Origin: Paenibacillus massiliensis subsp. panacisoli DSM 21345
GTDB lineage: Bacteria; Bacillota; Bacilli; Paenibacillales; Paenibacillaceae
Direction of reading: 5' to 3'
Length of the DNA: 64,000 bases
Assembly: GCF_000426545.1 (NCBI RefSeq)
Contig: NZ_KE384536.1
Span: forward strand, 100,163-164,162
Shown: positions 35,581 through 44,730 of the stretch, piece after piece
How positions within the stretch are numbered: the first letter of the stretch is position 1
Layout: the number at the start of each line of letters is the position of its first letter
The notes under the pieces: model-generated
What the model saw: only the letters and a program-made list of their open reading frames with translations
Told to the model about the DNA's origin: nothing
The model's database searches: none
Translations under genes and position numbers: made by a program

Positions 35581-37497
35581 TTATCCCATAACCGTAAGGA
35601 GCTTATCCTTTTCTTTTACTGCAGTCGCCTCAACACCTACTACATCGAGGTAGTTGGAGGTATTTGCCACAATAATCGGTGTTACGGTCTCATAGCCCTC
35701 TTGCTTGATCGCCTCCAGATCGAATTCCACCAGAAGGTCTCCCACTTGAACACGATCGCCATCTTTTACGTGGGCTGTGAAATGCTTACCCTTCAGTTGA
35801 ACCGTATCCTGACCAATATGGATCAGCATTTCCACACCATCATCACTAACCAGACCAATCGCATGCTTGGTACGGTATACAGTTTGTACAACCCCGTTCA
35901 CAGGGGATACTACTCTACCGCTCGTCGGACGGATCGCAATCCCTTTACCCATATGCTCACCAGCAAAGGTGATATCATCAATGGATTTCAGATCCACGAT
36001 TTCGCCTTCCATCGGGCTGTAGATGTCATGACGGACATTCGGATTAGGCTCCAGCTCTTTGGACTCTTGTACAGGAGCCGAAGTCGGCTCAGCCGGGTCC
36101 TTGAAGCCCACCACATAAGTCAGTACCAGACCGAGTACAAAAGCAATGCCTGCGGCAATAATGGCATAGTACATATTAGAAGTAACCCCAATAGTCTCAC
36201 TAACGAATGCCGGCACTGCAAAGATTCCAAGTCCGCCGAGCATGTAAGCCTTGACTCCCATCAGACCCATGAAGCCCCCGGCGACAGCACTTGCAATACA
36301 GCTCATAATGAACGGCTTCTTCAGCGGCAGAGTCAGACCGTAGATGGCCGGTTCCGTCACACCGAATAGTCCCGAAATAAATGCAGGTACACTTAGCGTC
36401 TTCAGCTTGGAATTTCTAGACTTGATCATAACGGCCAATACAGCACCAATTTGAGCAAAGGAAGCCGCGAACATCATAGCAAGAAGTGGATCTTCTTTAA
36501 TTTGGGACAGGTTAAGCAGCATGACTGGAACAAGGCCCCAGTGCAGACCGAAAATAACGAGAACCTGCCACAATCCACCCACCAAGAGACCTGTAATTGT
36601 CGGACTCAGGTTGTATACGCCTACGACACCAGCACCAATCAGTTGGCTGAGCCAAGTCGCTACTGGTCCAATTACGATGAACGTAATTGGAACTACAATC
36701 AGAACGCTAAAGAACGGAACAAGGAAGGTCTTTACAACATTCGGGATGATACGTCTCATCAGCCCTTCGACCTTCGTTGCGAAGTAAGTCGCAATGATAA
36801 TCGGTACAACCGTCGATGAATAATCCATCAGAATGACTGGAATGCCAAGGAACGTCACATGAATCGGTGATTCAATGATAGTGCCCTGGAACAGCGTGTA
36901 CAGCGGATCTCCAGCTCTTAGTCCAGCCAGTGTCGGATAGACCATGGAGGCCCCGATCGCCATACCCAGGAATGGATTACCGCCGAATTTCTTAATCGCG
37001 GTGTAACCAAGGAAGACTGGGAAGAAGTAGAACAAGCAATCCCCTGCTGCATTTAACAGCTGATACGTCCCTGAGGTCTGTTCAATCCAGCCGAAGGAGC
37101 TGAACATGGCATTGAAGCCCTTAATCATCCCTGTTGCGGCCAGTAGACCTAGCAATGGCGTGAACACGCCAGAGATAATATCAATAAAGCGGCTGAGCAG
37201 ACTGCCCTTAGGGCCTTCTTCCTTCTCTGCCTCTACCTGACCCTCAGCACGAAGTCCACTTACCTTAATCAGCGCATTGTACACATCAGGTACCTCATTA
37301 CCAATAACGACTTGATATTGGCCACCACTTTGCATAACCGTAATGACACCTGGCAACGCCTTGATCTCTTCTGTCTTGGCAATGCTCTCATCCTTCAGCT
37401 TGAAACGAAGCCGTGTTACACAGTGGAATACACTGTTTACGTTCTCCTTGCCCCCGACTCGGGACAGGACATCTTTCGCCAATTGATCGTATTTCAT
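35581..37497 (-). CDS. bglP: PTS beta-glucoside-type EIIBCA permease
   Basis: The ATG at 37497 with AGGGAG upstream gives 638 residues; 16 codons of upstream open frame are excluded. Domain order is EIIB (Cys26 in FHCVTRLRF), EIIC with about ten membrane helices, and EIIA (active His in MLIHIGQDTVQL near the C-terminus). This is the BglP/ScrA/TreP family. It takes up and phosphorylates a beta-glucoside or related disaccharide. The licT-like gene upstream, RAT sequences and terminator point to BglG-type antitermination control. No phospho-beta-glucosidase gene is adjacent, so the partner hydrolase must be elsewhere. Confidence 0.93.
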   Translation of the reverse strand: MKYDQLAKDVLSRVGGKENVNSVFHCVTRLRFKLKDESIAKTEEIKALPGVITVMQSGGQYQVVIGNEVPDVYNALIKVSGLRAEGQVEAEKEEGPKGSLLSRFIDIISGVFTPLLGLLAATGMIKGFNAMFSSFGWIEQTSGTYQLLNAAGDCLFYFFPVFLGYTAIKKFGGNPFLGMAIGASMVYPTLAGLRAGDPLYTLFQGTIIESPIHVTFLGIPVILMDYSSTVVPIIIATYFATKVEGLMRRIIPNVVKTFLVPFFSVLIVVPITFIVIGPVATWLSQLIGAGVVGVYNLSPTITGLLVGGLWQVLVIFGLHWGLVPVMLLNLSQIKEDPLLAMMFAASFAQIGAVLAVMIKSRNSKLKTLSVPAFISGLFGVTEPAIYGLTLPLKKPFIMSCIASAVAGGFMGLMGVKAYMLGGLGIFAVPAFVSETIGVTSNMYYAIIAAGIAFVLGLVLTYVVGFKDPAEPTSAPVQESKELEPNPNVRHDIYSPMEGEIVDLKSIDDITFAGEHMGKGIAIRPTSGRVVSPVNGVVQTVYRTKHAIGLVSDDGVEMLIHIGQDTVQLKGKHFTAHVKDGDRVQVGDLLVEFDLEAIKQEGYETVTPIIVANTSNYLDVVGVEATAVKEKDKLLTVMG

Positions 37498-37542
37498 TGG
37501 AATGTCTCCCTCTTTTTTTGTTTGTAGTATTACCTTGAGCTT

Positions 37543-37620
37543 CAAAAAAAACCTGAGCCACTGGTCTGAAGCAACAGAACCGGAATATCCGAGTCTGTCT
37601 TCATACCAGCAACCCAGGTT
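37543..37620 (-). terminator. Conditional terminator in front of bglP
   Basis: On the minus strand a long stem starts with AACCTG (37615-37620) and ends with CAGGTT plus TTTTTTTT (to about 37543). Its 5-prime arm overlaps the 3-prime end of the RAT element, the standard design for BglG-type antitermination. Confidence 0.85.
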
Positions 37621-37642
37621 TTGCCTTCATAAGTTACAACCC
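37613..37642 (-). promoter_or_regulatory. RAT antiterminator element upstream of bglP
   Basis: On the minus strand the 30 bases open GGGTTGTAAC and end GGCAAAACCTGGG, matching ribonucleic antiterminator sequences of the sac/bgl/lic type. LicT-like protein should bind here and prevent the overlapping terminator. Confidence 0.85.
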
Positions 37643-37661
37643 TGTTCGCTAATTACAAGCA

Positions 37662-38510
37662 TTATTCTTCTGTGTTATAGGCCATTCTTTCGATATGGAT
37701 GGTCAGATACATCATCTCTTCATCCGTCAGTTGATACGTGTAGTTGTTCTCGATGAATTTTCTAATCTTCTGCGTGCATTTATAGGCCTCGGGGTATTTC
37801 TTCTGAATCATTTTGAATAATTCATCGTCGTTGTTGCTCTTGTAATGATTCCCTTTAACCAAGCGCTGGGCAAAGAACTTCAAATGTGTGACGAACCGGT
37901 AAAAATTCAGCGAGTTCTCATTCAAATCCGTCTTGAAATGATATTTGATGATCGTCAATATCTCCTGCATGACCTGTGTCATGCTGCGAATATTGGGCAT
38001 CTCCTCATTCAAGGCTGCATTGACGAGGTGAAGTGCCAGGAATCCGGCCTCATCCTCTGGAAGAATAACGCCAAAGCGGTCACATATCATGTTCAGCGCC
38101 TCAAGCCCAATCTCGTACTCCTCCTTATACAGTTGCTTGGTCTCCCAGATCAGGGCATTCTTAATCGGCAGGTTATTCTTATACCGCTCAATCGCGAAAT
38201 AAATGTGATCCGTGAGGTGCAGGTAGATGCTGTCATTCAGCTTCTTTCCTAGCTTAAGCTTGGCGTACGCGATGATATCTTCCGACACTTTCATGTATTC
38301 AATCGGTATACTGGAGATTAGCGTCTTGAAATGCTCCTGTATATCTTCGTTCTGTAAAGTAAATATCTTATCAATGTGCTCTTCAGAGACGACATCACCA
38401 GGGCGCTTCTGGAAGGCGATGCCGCGGCCAATCACGATCATTTCCTGGTTGTCCTTGAGGGCCACGATTGCATTATTGTTAAGCACTTTCTCGATCTTCA
38501 CCTTATCCAC
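37662..38510 (-). CDS. licT: BglG/LicT-type transcriptional antiterminator
   Basis: A 282-residue RNA-binding antiterminator. The N-terminal CAT domain (residues 1-56, MDKVKIEKVLNNNAIVALKDNQEMIVIGRGIAFQKRPGD) binds the RAT hairpin. Two PRD domains follow, with the conserved His in LTDHIYFAIERY (PRD1) and HLVNAALNE / LTIHIERM (PRD1/PRD2). These are phosphorylated by HPr and EIIB to set activity. It precedes bglP, and both are preceded by RAT elements, so it probably controls its own synthesis as well. The ATG at 38510 lies close after GGAGTGG. Confidence 0.94.
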   Translation of the reverse strand: MDKVKIEKVLNNNAIVALKDNQEMIVIGRGIAFQKRPGDVVSEEHIDKIFTLQNEDIQEHFKTLISSIPIEYMKVSEDIIAYAKLKLGKKLNDSIYLHLTDHIYFAIERYKNNLPIKNALIWETKQLYKEEYEIGLEALNMICDRFGVILPEDEAGFLALHLVNAALNEEMPNIRSMTQVMQEILTIIKYHFKTDLNENSLNFYRFVTHLKFFAQRLVKGNHYKSNNDDELFKMIQKKYPEAYKCTQKIRKFIENNYTYQLTDEEMMYLTIHIERMAYNTEE

Positions 38511-38540
38511 TCCAATATACAGAAATCGCTCCAGTATATA

Positions 38541-38579
38541 GAAAAAGGCAGAACCCTACCTTTTCCAAGATAGTCGGTT
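38541..38579 (-). terminator. Conditional terminator in front of licT
   Basis: On the minus strand AACC-GA-CTATCTT pairs with AAGGTAG-GGTT, and CTGCCTTTTT follows. The 5-prime arm overlaps the RAT element. Confidence 0.75.
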
Positions 38580-38604
38580 TTGCCTGATTCAACAGTTACA
38601 ACCC
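38575..38604 (-). promoter_or_regulatory. RAT antiterminator element upstream of licT
   Basis: Minus strand sequence GGGTTGTAACTG, followed after a spacer by AGGCAAAACCG, is a near-ideal RAT and better matches the family than the one before bglP. Confidence 0.85.
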
Positions 38605-38610
38605 GCAAAC

Positions 38611-38625
38611 TGTATACGCTTACTT
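38611..38625 (-). promoter_or_regulatory. cre-like site (CcpA) at the licT promoter
   Basis: On the minus strand AAGTAAGCGTATACA matches WTGNAANCGNWNNCW at 14 of 15 positions (A for T at position 2). It sits just downstream of the -10 box, where CcpA would block transcription. Confidence 0.65.
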
Positions 38626-38634
38626 ATAATGTAC

Positions 38635-38663
38635 ATCATAGTCTATGTCTGCAGGATTAGCAA
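38635..38663 (-). promoter_or_regulatory. Sigma-A promoter of licT-bglP
   Basis: On the minus strand TTGCTA (38658-38663) and TATGAT (38635-38640) are separated by exactly 17 bases. The start point falls about 20 bases before the RAT element. Confidence 0.75.
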
Positions 38664-38678
38664 GTAAAAAATTCACAG

Positions 38679-39764
38679 TTACGAACTTAATTTATGTCCA
38701 CAATTAGGACAAAAGTTCGCTCCCTCGTTTTTCGTACCACAATTGGGGCAAAAGTTCGGTCGTTTTACACCCTCTCCGCTTGAAGCAGAACCTGACGTCT
38801 GACCGCTCGTAGTACCTCCGGACTGCTGTCCACCTTGCTGCTGTGGACCCGATTGTGAGCTACCTTGGTGATTACCCTGCTGTTGGTTGGCTTGCTGTGA
38901 GTTAGCTTGCTGCTGGCCCTGTTGATTCATATTCTTCAGCATTTCGCTAGCCATGTTCATCCCCATCATCATTCCAGCCATATCCGCAGCGGCGCCCCCA
39001 CCTTGAATCTTCCCAGAGGCCATACCATCCGTCATAGAGATTTGCTGGTATTTCTGCACATTGCCCACCATCTCGTGTGAGGCCGTCTTCGTAATCATAT
39101 CCTGTATTTCCTTCGGATAGTTGAAGCTCATCACATGAAAGCCTGTAATGGTTATGCCATTATCCATAACCTCCATATCGAGGTCTTCCCGTATTCCCCG
39201 GGCAATATCCGAAGCGTTAGCCTGCAGGTTGAACATATCCTTCCCTTCTCGGCTAATCCACTTCATTAGCAGCTGGTCTAACACCGACGTGATACGCAGC
39301 TTCACATCATCTACCAGATAACTGCTTCGTACACCGGCAATCTTGTCAATGAGCGTGACATAATCGCTTACCTTGAAGTTAAAGGTTCCATTTGCCCGAA
39401 TCGGCATTCCGCCAGGAAGCTGCGCAGTTGGGATCAGCACTGGATTCTGCGTACCCCATTTCACGGTGAACTCCTTCGTATTGACGAAGAGCACCTCAAC
39501 CCTCATCCCGCTGTTAAAGCCAAATTTGAAGCCTTTGAGCGTTGACAGAAAAGGAATAATCTCCGACTCGATATTGAACTCCCCGTCATCCTCAAATACG
39601 CCCTCAATCCTGCCGTTATTCATGAAGATAGCGTCCTGCCCCGGTCGGATGATCAGCTTGCTCCCTTTCTTGATCTCTCGATTGCTCCACTTCCAGAAGA
39701 TCATATCATCTCTGAATTCTTCCCATTCCACTACATTCGCAAACTGATTTCTGAAAAATCCCAC
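38679..39764 (-). CDS. ydjI: SPFH/virion-core-like protein YdjI
   Basis: The GTG at 39764 with AAGGGATGG upstream gives 361 residues, beginning GFFRNQFANVVEWEE as in the Bacillus protein. An SPFH-like domain covers about residues 30-230. After it come a Gln/Asn/Gly/Ser-rich low-complexity linker and a C-terminal double zinc ribbon (CPNCGTKNEGANFCPNCG). It is the last gene of the pspA-ydjG-ydjH-ydjI envelope-stress operon. In Bacillus these proteins help recruit or stabilise PspA at stressed membranes. No terminator precedes the licT promoter region. Confidence 0.9.
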   Translation of the reverse strand: MGFFRNQFANVVEWEEFRDDMIFWKWSNREIKKGSKLIIRPGQDAIFMNNGRIEGVFEDDGEFNIESEIIPFLSTLKGFKFGFNSGMRVEVLFVNTKEFTVKWGTQNPVLIPTAQLPGGMPIRANGTFNFKVSDYVTLIDKIAGVRSSYLVDDVKLRITSVLDQLLMKWISREGKDMFNLQANASDIARGIREDLDMEVMDNGITITGFHVMSFNYPKEIQDMITKTASHEMVGNVQKYQQISMTDGMASGKIQGGGAAADMAGMMMGMNMASEMLKNMNQQGQQQANSQQANQQQGNHQGSSQSGPQQQGGQQSGGTTSGQTSGSASSGEGVKRPNFCPNCGTKNEGANFCPNCGHKLSS

Positions 39765-39821
39765 AATTATCCATCCCTTCGTCGTCAACCTTGTGAATGT
39801 ATCCTGAACTCGTTCCTACAT

Positions 39822-40622
39822 TTAAAATGAACCCCTGCTGCCACTATGGGAATGACCTCCGCCCGTCGTTCCACCGCCACCGCCACCCGAAGAATTGTTC
39901 TTCGGTATTGGGGTCTTTGTCGTCGTCGTGTGCAGATATTGATCCCGGCGCTGCAGTATGCCTGATGTGCCACTATCCTCATAGGTGCTACCATTCACGG
40001 TAATTCGCCCGCCAGACCGATAGGCCATGATCGCTACAGCTCCCCCTCCAACTGCCAAGGATACAATGAGCTGAAACCAGCCATTGAAGAGAATATTGTC
40101 CGGATTCATACCCGGTGGGTACCCCATATAGCGATCTGCTGTCTGCAGATAGATCTGGAACGCCTCAGCATAATCACCGCTTGATAATCTCGGTGTGATG
40201 CGTGCACGTATTTTATCCAGTCGGCCATTATCGAGATACTCTTCAGCCTTGTAGAAGCCGGCCAGATAGACATCACGATTGTACATATCCAGCGTCAGAA
40301 TGACTGCATTCCCATGCGCATGGTCATATCCAGGTGCCCGCTCATCATAGAAATTCTGCGTCAGCAGAATTACATCGGTATTCTCAGGATTATTGGTCGT
40401 ATACACAATCATATCCGTCTCACGATTCGCGCTGTATTCGTTAGCCAGTATCCCCAGTCGTTCCACTTCCTGCGGATTAAGCAAGCCCGCTTCGTCATAG
40501 ATCAAGGTTTTGTGCTCTGTTGAAGTAACTGTAGAAGCTGTTGCAGAAGCTATAGGCCCATGTAATGCTCCGACTGTCCATATGATCAGTACCGTCAGCA
40601 ATAAACCGAATCTTCTTATCAC
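39822..40622 (-). CDS. ydjH: TPM-domain membrane protein YdjH
   Basis: The GTG at 40622 overlaps the ydjG stop as GTGA, with GGGAGGAGG six bases upstream; the track's earlier start inside ydjG is not needed. The 266-residue product has a signal peptide, a TPM phosphatase-like extracytoplasmic domain (IYDEAGLLNPQEVERLGILANEYSANRETDMIVYTTNN), one C-terminal membrane helix (FQLIVSLAVGGGAVAIMAY) and a Gly/Ser/His-rich tail (SSGGGGGGTTGGGHSHSG). In Bacillus YdjH partners YdjG in the PspA membrane-stress response. Confidence 0.9.
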   Translation of the reverse strand: MIRRFGLLLTVLIIWTVGALHGPIASATASTVTSTEHKTLIYDEAGLLNPQEVERLGILANEYSANRETDMIVYTTNNPENTDVILLTQNFYDERAPGYDHAHGNAVILTLDMYNRDVYLAGFYKAEEYLDNGRLDKIRARITPRLSSGDYAEAFQIYLQTADRYMGYPPGMNPDNILFNGWFQLIVSLAVGGGAVAIMAYRSGGRITVNGSTYEDSGTSGILQRRDQYLHTTTTKTPIPKNNSSGGGGGGTTGGGHSHSGSRGSF

Positions 40623-41650
40623 CAGAAGCCTCCTCCCATCATGAAGGATGCAATCTTCAAGGTAAGCAGTGTTGCTCCGGCAATGCCGGCGAACCATGTA
40701 GCCATTTTCATTTTACTGAGCGGCGGCTTGCCGACCACCTTGCCTGTCTGACCATTCATGGCAAAGGCATGCTCCATGCGATTGTAATCATAGACGACCA
40801 TCCACACGGGCAGCAGGACATAGTCAGCATTCTTCAGCTGCGTATCGATCTGTCTATCGACATTCGTCACGGTGGCATAGCCTCCCATGGAGTTACGAAT
40901 ATAGGAATCAATATAAGAGCTGATCTTGCTCTTGGCACGCGGCAGCAGCTCTCCATCATCATAGCTGTAGCTCTCCGCGATGAATCCAGCCAAATAAGGT
41001 GATTTGAAGCTCTTAAGCTCCCTGAGAGGGAATGGCTCCAGCTTATCCATCATATGATCGTCCATCTTGGCGGCGGCATCAATCGGCACATCGACGTAGT
41101 TAAGACGTATTTTGCGATAAATATCGTAATGACTTGTCTCGGTATATTGGTAATCGCCACTCGTGTAGCTGCGAACCTTCGTACCTCGGGCCTGTACTTC
41201 AATATCATTATCCAGATCATACAGCCAGTAAGGCACATAGATCCCGGTAATTCCCTTAATTCGGTCCGCTGTCATGAAGCCTCTTGGCGTAAGCAAACCA
41301 TTCCGGCACCATTTCTTGAAGGCCGCAATCGCCTCCTCCTTGCTGATGGAGAACGGAATGATCTTCACTGGGGCTCTCCGCCCCGTCAGACGATCTGCAA
41401 GCACGACCGGCGAGCCGCAAAAGCTACAAGAGGTAGCTGTCGTCTCTGCATCGGTCATCAAGTCCGCACCACAGCTATTACAGTGATACTCTCTGGCCTC
41501 ATTATCTGTAAAAACAGACTGCTTCAGGGGATCGGGAATGTCCTCGATCCGTTCGGTTCTCCCACAGCTACTGCAAGCCAACATGCCCTTCTTGCTGTCA
41601 AAGGCCATGCTGCCCCCGCAGCTTGGGCATTTATAATCAATAACCGGCAT
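40619..41650 (-). CDS. ydjG: Zinc-ribbon membrane protein YdjG
   Basis: The ATG at 41650 gives 343 residues; an earlier in-frame GTG at 41662 is possible. The N-terminus has a zinc ribbon (YKCPSCGGSM ... CSSCGR) and a second cysteine pair set (YHCNSCGAD ... CSFCGSP), resembling TFIIB-type ribbons. A central region and a C-terminal membrane helix (MATWFAGIAGATLLTLKIASF) follow. The order with ydjH and pspA matches the Bacillus operon, where YdjG/YdjH anchor PspA at the membrane. Confidence 0.9.
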   Translation of the reverse strand: MPVIDYKCPSCGGSMAFDSKKGMLACSSCGRTERIEDIPDPLKQSVFTDNEAREYHCNSCGADLMTDAETTATSCSFCGSPVVLADRLTGRRAPVKIIPFSISKEEAIAAFKKWCRNGLLTPRGFMTADRIKGITGIYVPYWLYDLDNDIEVQARGTKVRSYTSGDYQYTETSHYDIYRKIRLNYVDVPIDAAAKMDDHMMDKLEPFPLRELKSFKSPYLAGFIAESYSYDDGELLPRAKSKISSYIDSYIRNSMGGYATVTNVDRQIDTQLKNADYVLLPVWMVVYDYNRMEHAFAMNGQTGKVVGKPPLSKMKMATWFAGIAGATLLTLKIASFMMGGGFW

Positions 41651-41760
41651 TATGCACCTCACATTCTCCGTTCATGCCTATTACGGTCCATATAATCGTT
41701 GCATAGACGTGAATTTCCTTCCTGAAGGAAGGTCCTTCCTCCAAACAACGCGATAATCCG

Positions 41761-42492
41761 CTATTCTCCACGCTCGACCTTAGCCTTGAGTGCAGCCAGC
41801 TCTGCCTCGGGGTCCAGCACGACGTCTGTTGCCTGCGTGAAGTGATCCTTCCCATCGCGCTCCGCATTCTTGCCAGCCTCCTGCCGCTCCAGCTCGGCAA
41901 TGAGCTCATCCAGATCATCCTTAGGCTCACTCCGAAGCTCCGCCAGTGCCATAGCCTCATCATAGGCCTGATTGACCTTCTCCTCCAGCTCACCGAATAC
42001 AGACCCTGCTCCTTCACCGCCGGTATTCATGGCATTCAGCCGCTGCTGTTGTCTCGTCTCGGCCATCTTGTCCTTCAGCTGAGCCCGGCGCTCCTCCAGA
42101 CGCGACAGGTCATCGGTAAGCTTATCCTGCATACGCTCTATTCCTGTTGCCGCTGCTGCTGCCTGATCATAAGCTGCCTTCAGCGCTTGATGCTTCCGGG
42201 CCTGATCACTCTTGCGCTCCAGAAATGTGCGAGCCTGCTGCTCATTTCCGTCTCTAACCGCACGTTCGGCATACCTATGAAGCTTATCCATCTCGGCCTG
42301 GGAGTCCTCCATGGCACGCCTTGTCCTGCGTTCTTGTGCTTGCACCGAAGCGGACTCTGCTTTGACCTGGCCCAAATCCTGCTGCATACTTCGCATGTAA
42401 CGTTCAATGGCCTTCTCTGGATCATCCGTCCGTTCCAACAAAGCATACACATTACTTTTCATTACATCTCTGAACCTCGATAGGATTCCCAT
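41761..42492 (-). CDS. pspA: Phage shock protein A (PspA/IM30)
   Basis: A 243-residue coiled-coil protein, beginning MGILSRFRDVMKSNVYALLERTDDPEKAIERYMRSM, the classic PspA/VIPP1 N-terminus with its amphipathic first helix. Almost the entire length is heptad-rich. It binds stressed membranes and forms large ESCRT-III-like assemblies. The ATG at 42492 has GGAGGG upstream. It is the first gene of the operon and has a candidate ECF-type promoter. Confidence 0.95.
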   Translation of the reverse strand: MGILSRFRDVMKSNVYALLERTDDPEKAIERYMRSMQQDLGQVKAESASVQAQERRTRRAMEDSQAEMDKLHRYAERAVRDGNEQQARTFLERKSDQARKHQALKAAYDQAAAAATGIERMQDKLTDDLSRLEERRAQLKDKMAETRQQQRLNAMNTGGEGAGSVFGELEEKVNQAYDEAMALAELRSEPKDDLDELIAELERQEAGKNAERDGKDHFTQATDVVLDPEAELAALKAKVERGE

Positions 42493-42532
42493 ATCGTAAT
42501 CCCTCCTCCAAAGGTTGTATCTACCTATATAA

Positions 42533-42559
42533 TACTCGAACTAGGCCTAAAAGGATTCA
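42533..42559 (-). promoter_or_regulatory. Candidate ECF-type promoter of the pspA operon
   Basis: On the minus strand TGAATC (42554-42559) and CGAGTA (42533-42538) are 15 bases apart. This resembles sigma-W type TGAAAC/CGTA promoters that drive pspA in Bacillus, but both boxes carry mismatches. Confidence 0.4.
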
Positions 42560-42644
42560 TATCTTGTCGCACTCACCATTTCCTGGGCGAATGCATAGGC
42601 TAACCGTATGACCTGAGGACGTCCAATAAAGGAGGAACTGCTGC

Positions 42645-43544
42645 ATGAATCCGGTATACCCATTTTACAGTAAAACAACGGTATGTAAGGAACAGAACAT
42701 TGCCTTCCCACCACAGCATCAGGATCGACAGCCGGGCTTAGAGACCCTTATGGTACCCCAGCCCATCAGTGAAGATCCCGCCTATATCGGTAGCTGCAAG
42801 CTTAAAGACAAGGTGGCTATTATTACGGGTGGTGATAGCGGGATCGGGCGAGCAGCGGCAATCGCTTTTGCCAAGGAGGGTGCCGATGTCGTCATTGCCT
42901 ATCTCTATGAACGGACAGATGCAGAACGAACACGGCAACGGATTGAGGAGGTCGGCGGGCGCTGTCTGTTGCTTGAGATCGATCTGAGGCTGAAGCAGAA
43001 TTGCGAGGCTGTCATTCGTGCTGCGTTAGATACTTTCGGCAGGATTGATATACTAGTCAACAACCATGGGGTGCAATATGTCCAATCCAGCATTGTACAT
43101 ATCACAGAGGAGCAGCTGTACCAGACGTTCCAGACTAATGTCTTCTCCTATTTCTTCCTGATACAAGCGGCACTGCCACACATGAGCCGTGGTGCCTCCA
43201 TTATTAATACAGCCTCCATAACGGCATACAAAGGAAATGTGCAGCTGATCGACTACTCCTCTACAAAAGGGGCGGTCGTGTCCCTGACCCGCGTGCTGGC
43301 CAAATCACTTGCTTCTCAGGGAATTCGGGTGAATGCCGTAGCGCCTGGCCCGATCTGGACGCCACTGATTCCTTCCAGCTTCTCCGCTGAGGATGTCATG
43401 GTCTTCGGGACCGAGACCCCTATGGGCCGACCCGGACAGCCCTATGAGCTGGCGGCGGCTTATGTATATCTGGCCTCCCGGGATTCATCCTATGTCACCG
43501 GGGAATGTGTCCATATCAACGGGGGAGACATGGTCACGACCTGA
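42645..43544 (+). CDS. SDR-family oxidoreductase (general stress type, YhxC/YhdF-like)
   Basis: A 299-residue short-chain dehydrogenase. The N-terminus has the QHQDRQPGLETLM extension typical of the stress-induced YhdF/GSP39 group. NAD(P) binding is GGDSGIGRAAA, the NNHG motif is present as LVNNHGVQ, and the catalytic Ser-Tyr-Lys lie in NTASITAYKGN...YSSTKGA. ATG 42645 follows AAAGGAGG. It converges on the dioxygenase gene, separated by a strong hairpin. The substrate is unknown. Confidence 0.93.
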   Translation: MNPVYPFYSKTTVCKEQNIAFPPQHQDRQPGLETLMVPQPISEDPAYIGSCKLKDKVAIITGGDSGIGRAAAIAFAKEGADVVIAYLYERTDAERTRQRIEEVGGRCLLLEIDLRLKQNCEAVIRAALDTFGRIDILVNNHGVQYVQSSIVHITEEQLYQTFQTNVFSYFFLIQAALPHMSRGASIINTASITAYKGNVQLIDYSSTKGAVVSLTRVLAKSLASQGIRVNAVAPGPIWTPLIPSSFSAEDVMVFGTETPMGRPGQPYELAAAYVYLASRDSSYVTGECVHINGGDMVTT

Positions 43545-43571
43545 CCCCGCTTCCTACTTCTGCTCGATTCA

Positions 43572-43623
43572 AAAAGAACCTCCACATCCACTGTACTTAC
43601 ATAGTGGAAATGGAGGCTCTTTT
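43572..43623 (+). terminator. Terminator between SDR and mhqO-like genes (likely bidirectional)
   Basis: AAAGA-CCTCCA-TCCACT pairs with AGTGGA-TGGAGG-TCTTT around GTACTTACAT, with short mismatches. A-runs and T-runs on both sides allow use in both directions. Confidence 0.75.
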
Positions 43624-43680
43624 ACGTCTTACACAAGATGAATTGGTCTTGGCCTGCTTAGAAGCTACAATCCCTCTTCA

Positions 43681-44628
43681 TTAACCCTGCCGTGGTGGAA
43701 TGCGCACTTCAATAGGTTGCAGGTTGCCTTCGATCAGCTCACGCTTCGGCTCGAACCACTCTGGCAGCATCAGCTTCTGGCCCAGGCTTTCCTTAGGCTC
43801 ATCATTGGCGAACCCTGGAGGATCTGTAGCAATCTCGAACAGAATTCCACCCTGCTCCCGGAAGTAGATCGCGTTGAAATACTGACGATCAATTACATTG
43901 GTAGGCTGGTAGCCATAAGCCTGAACGGCCGCTCTCCACTGCTCATGCTGATCGAAATCCGATGCCCGCCAAGCGATATGGTGAACCGTACCTGCACCAC
44001 CATACCCTGGAGCCTTTCTGGCCAGCGGGATATCAACGATATTACCGATGTCCCCGCTTGCACGATAACGTGCATACTCGCCATCTTCCCCTACTTTGGT
44101 CATTCCGAGCAGGTTCTCCATTTCATCCATGGTGCGCACAGGATTCGTGCTATAGAGAATTGCACCACCGAAGCCCTTGATCGCTGTATCCGAAGTAATG
44201 CCGTCATGTGTCCAGGTGCCGTTAGCGCCACCCTCACGCTCGACAAGCTCCAGCTTCAGCCCTTCGTTGTCCTCGAATTGCAGATAAGTCTCTCCGAAGC
44301 GAGTAGCAGTCGTCACTGCGATCCCGAAGCTCTCCAGACGATTCCGCCAGAATTCCAACGCCCCTGTAGGCACTACATACGATGTAACGCCCACCTGTCC
44401 ACCGCCGACTCTCCCCTTCGGTGTATCTGCAGCCGGGAAGAATGTAATGATTGTACCCGGGCTACCGTGTTCGTCACCAAAATACAGGTGGTAGATATCC
44501 GGGGCATCGAAGTTCACTGTTCTCTTCACCAATCTCAGGCCAAGAATACCGGCGTAGAAATCAACATTACGCTGTGGATCGCCTGCAAAAGCAGTGATGT
44601 GATGAATACCTGTTGTTTGAATTGTCAT
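43681..44628 (-). CDS. mhqO: MhqO-like glyoxalase/ring-cleaving dioxygenase
   Basis: A 315-residue protein with two vicinal-oxygen-chelate modules. Metal-ligand candidates are His in GIHHITAFAGD and AGTVHHIAW, and Glu in FEIATDPPG. The HHITA opening, the KRTVNFDAPDIYHLYFGDE segment and length match the MhqA/MhqE/MhqO group that handles hydroquinone, quinone and catechol stress. The ATG at 44628 has GGGAGG upstream. The promoter overlaps an MhqR-like operator, which supports this assignment. Confidence 0.88.
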   Translation of the reverse strand: MTIQTTGIHHITAFAGDPQRNVDFYAGILGLRLVKRTVNFDAPDIYHLYFGDEHGSPGTIITFFPAADTPKGRVGGGQVGVTSYVVPTGALEFWRNRLESFGIAVTTATRFGETYLQFEDNEGLKLELVEREGGANGTWTHDGITSDTAIKGFGGAILYSTNPVRTMDEMENLLGMTKVGEDGEYARYRASGDIGNIVDIPLARKAPGYGGAGTVHHIAWRASDFDQHEQWRAAVQAYGYQPTNVIDRQYFNAIYFREQGGILFEIATDPPGFANDEPKESLGQKLMLPEWFEPKRELIEGNLQPIEVRIPPRQG

Positions 44629-44685
44629 TTGAAAAACCTCCCATAGGTTATAGAATGCCGATTAGACTGCTCATCATGTATGTTC

Positions 44686-44730
44686 AATTGCATTTACCTT
44701 AATTGCGTTTACCTCAATTTCATTTATCTT
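44686..44730. repeat. Three 15-bp direct repeats upstream of mhqO
   Basis: AATTGCATTTACCTT, AATTGCGTTTACCTC and AATTTCATTTATCTT lie head to tail at 44686-44730. The last merges into the left arm of the TATCTT palindrome. They form part of the 5-prime untranslated region of the dioxygenase mRNA. Confidence 0.8.
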
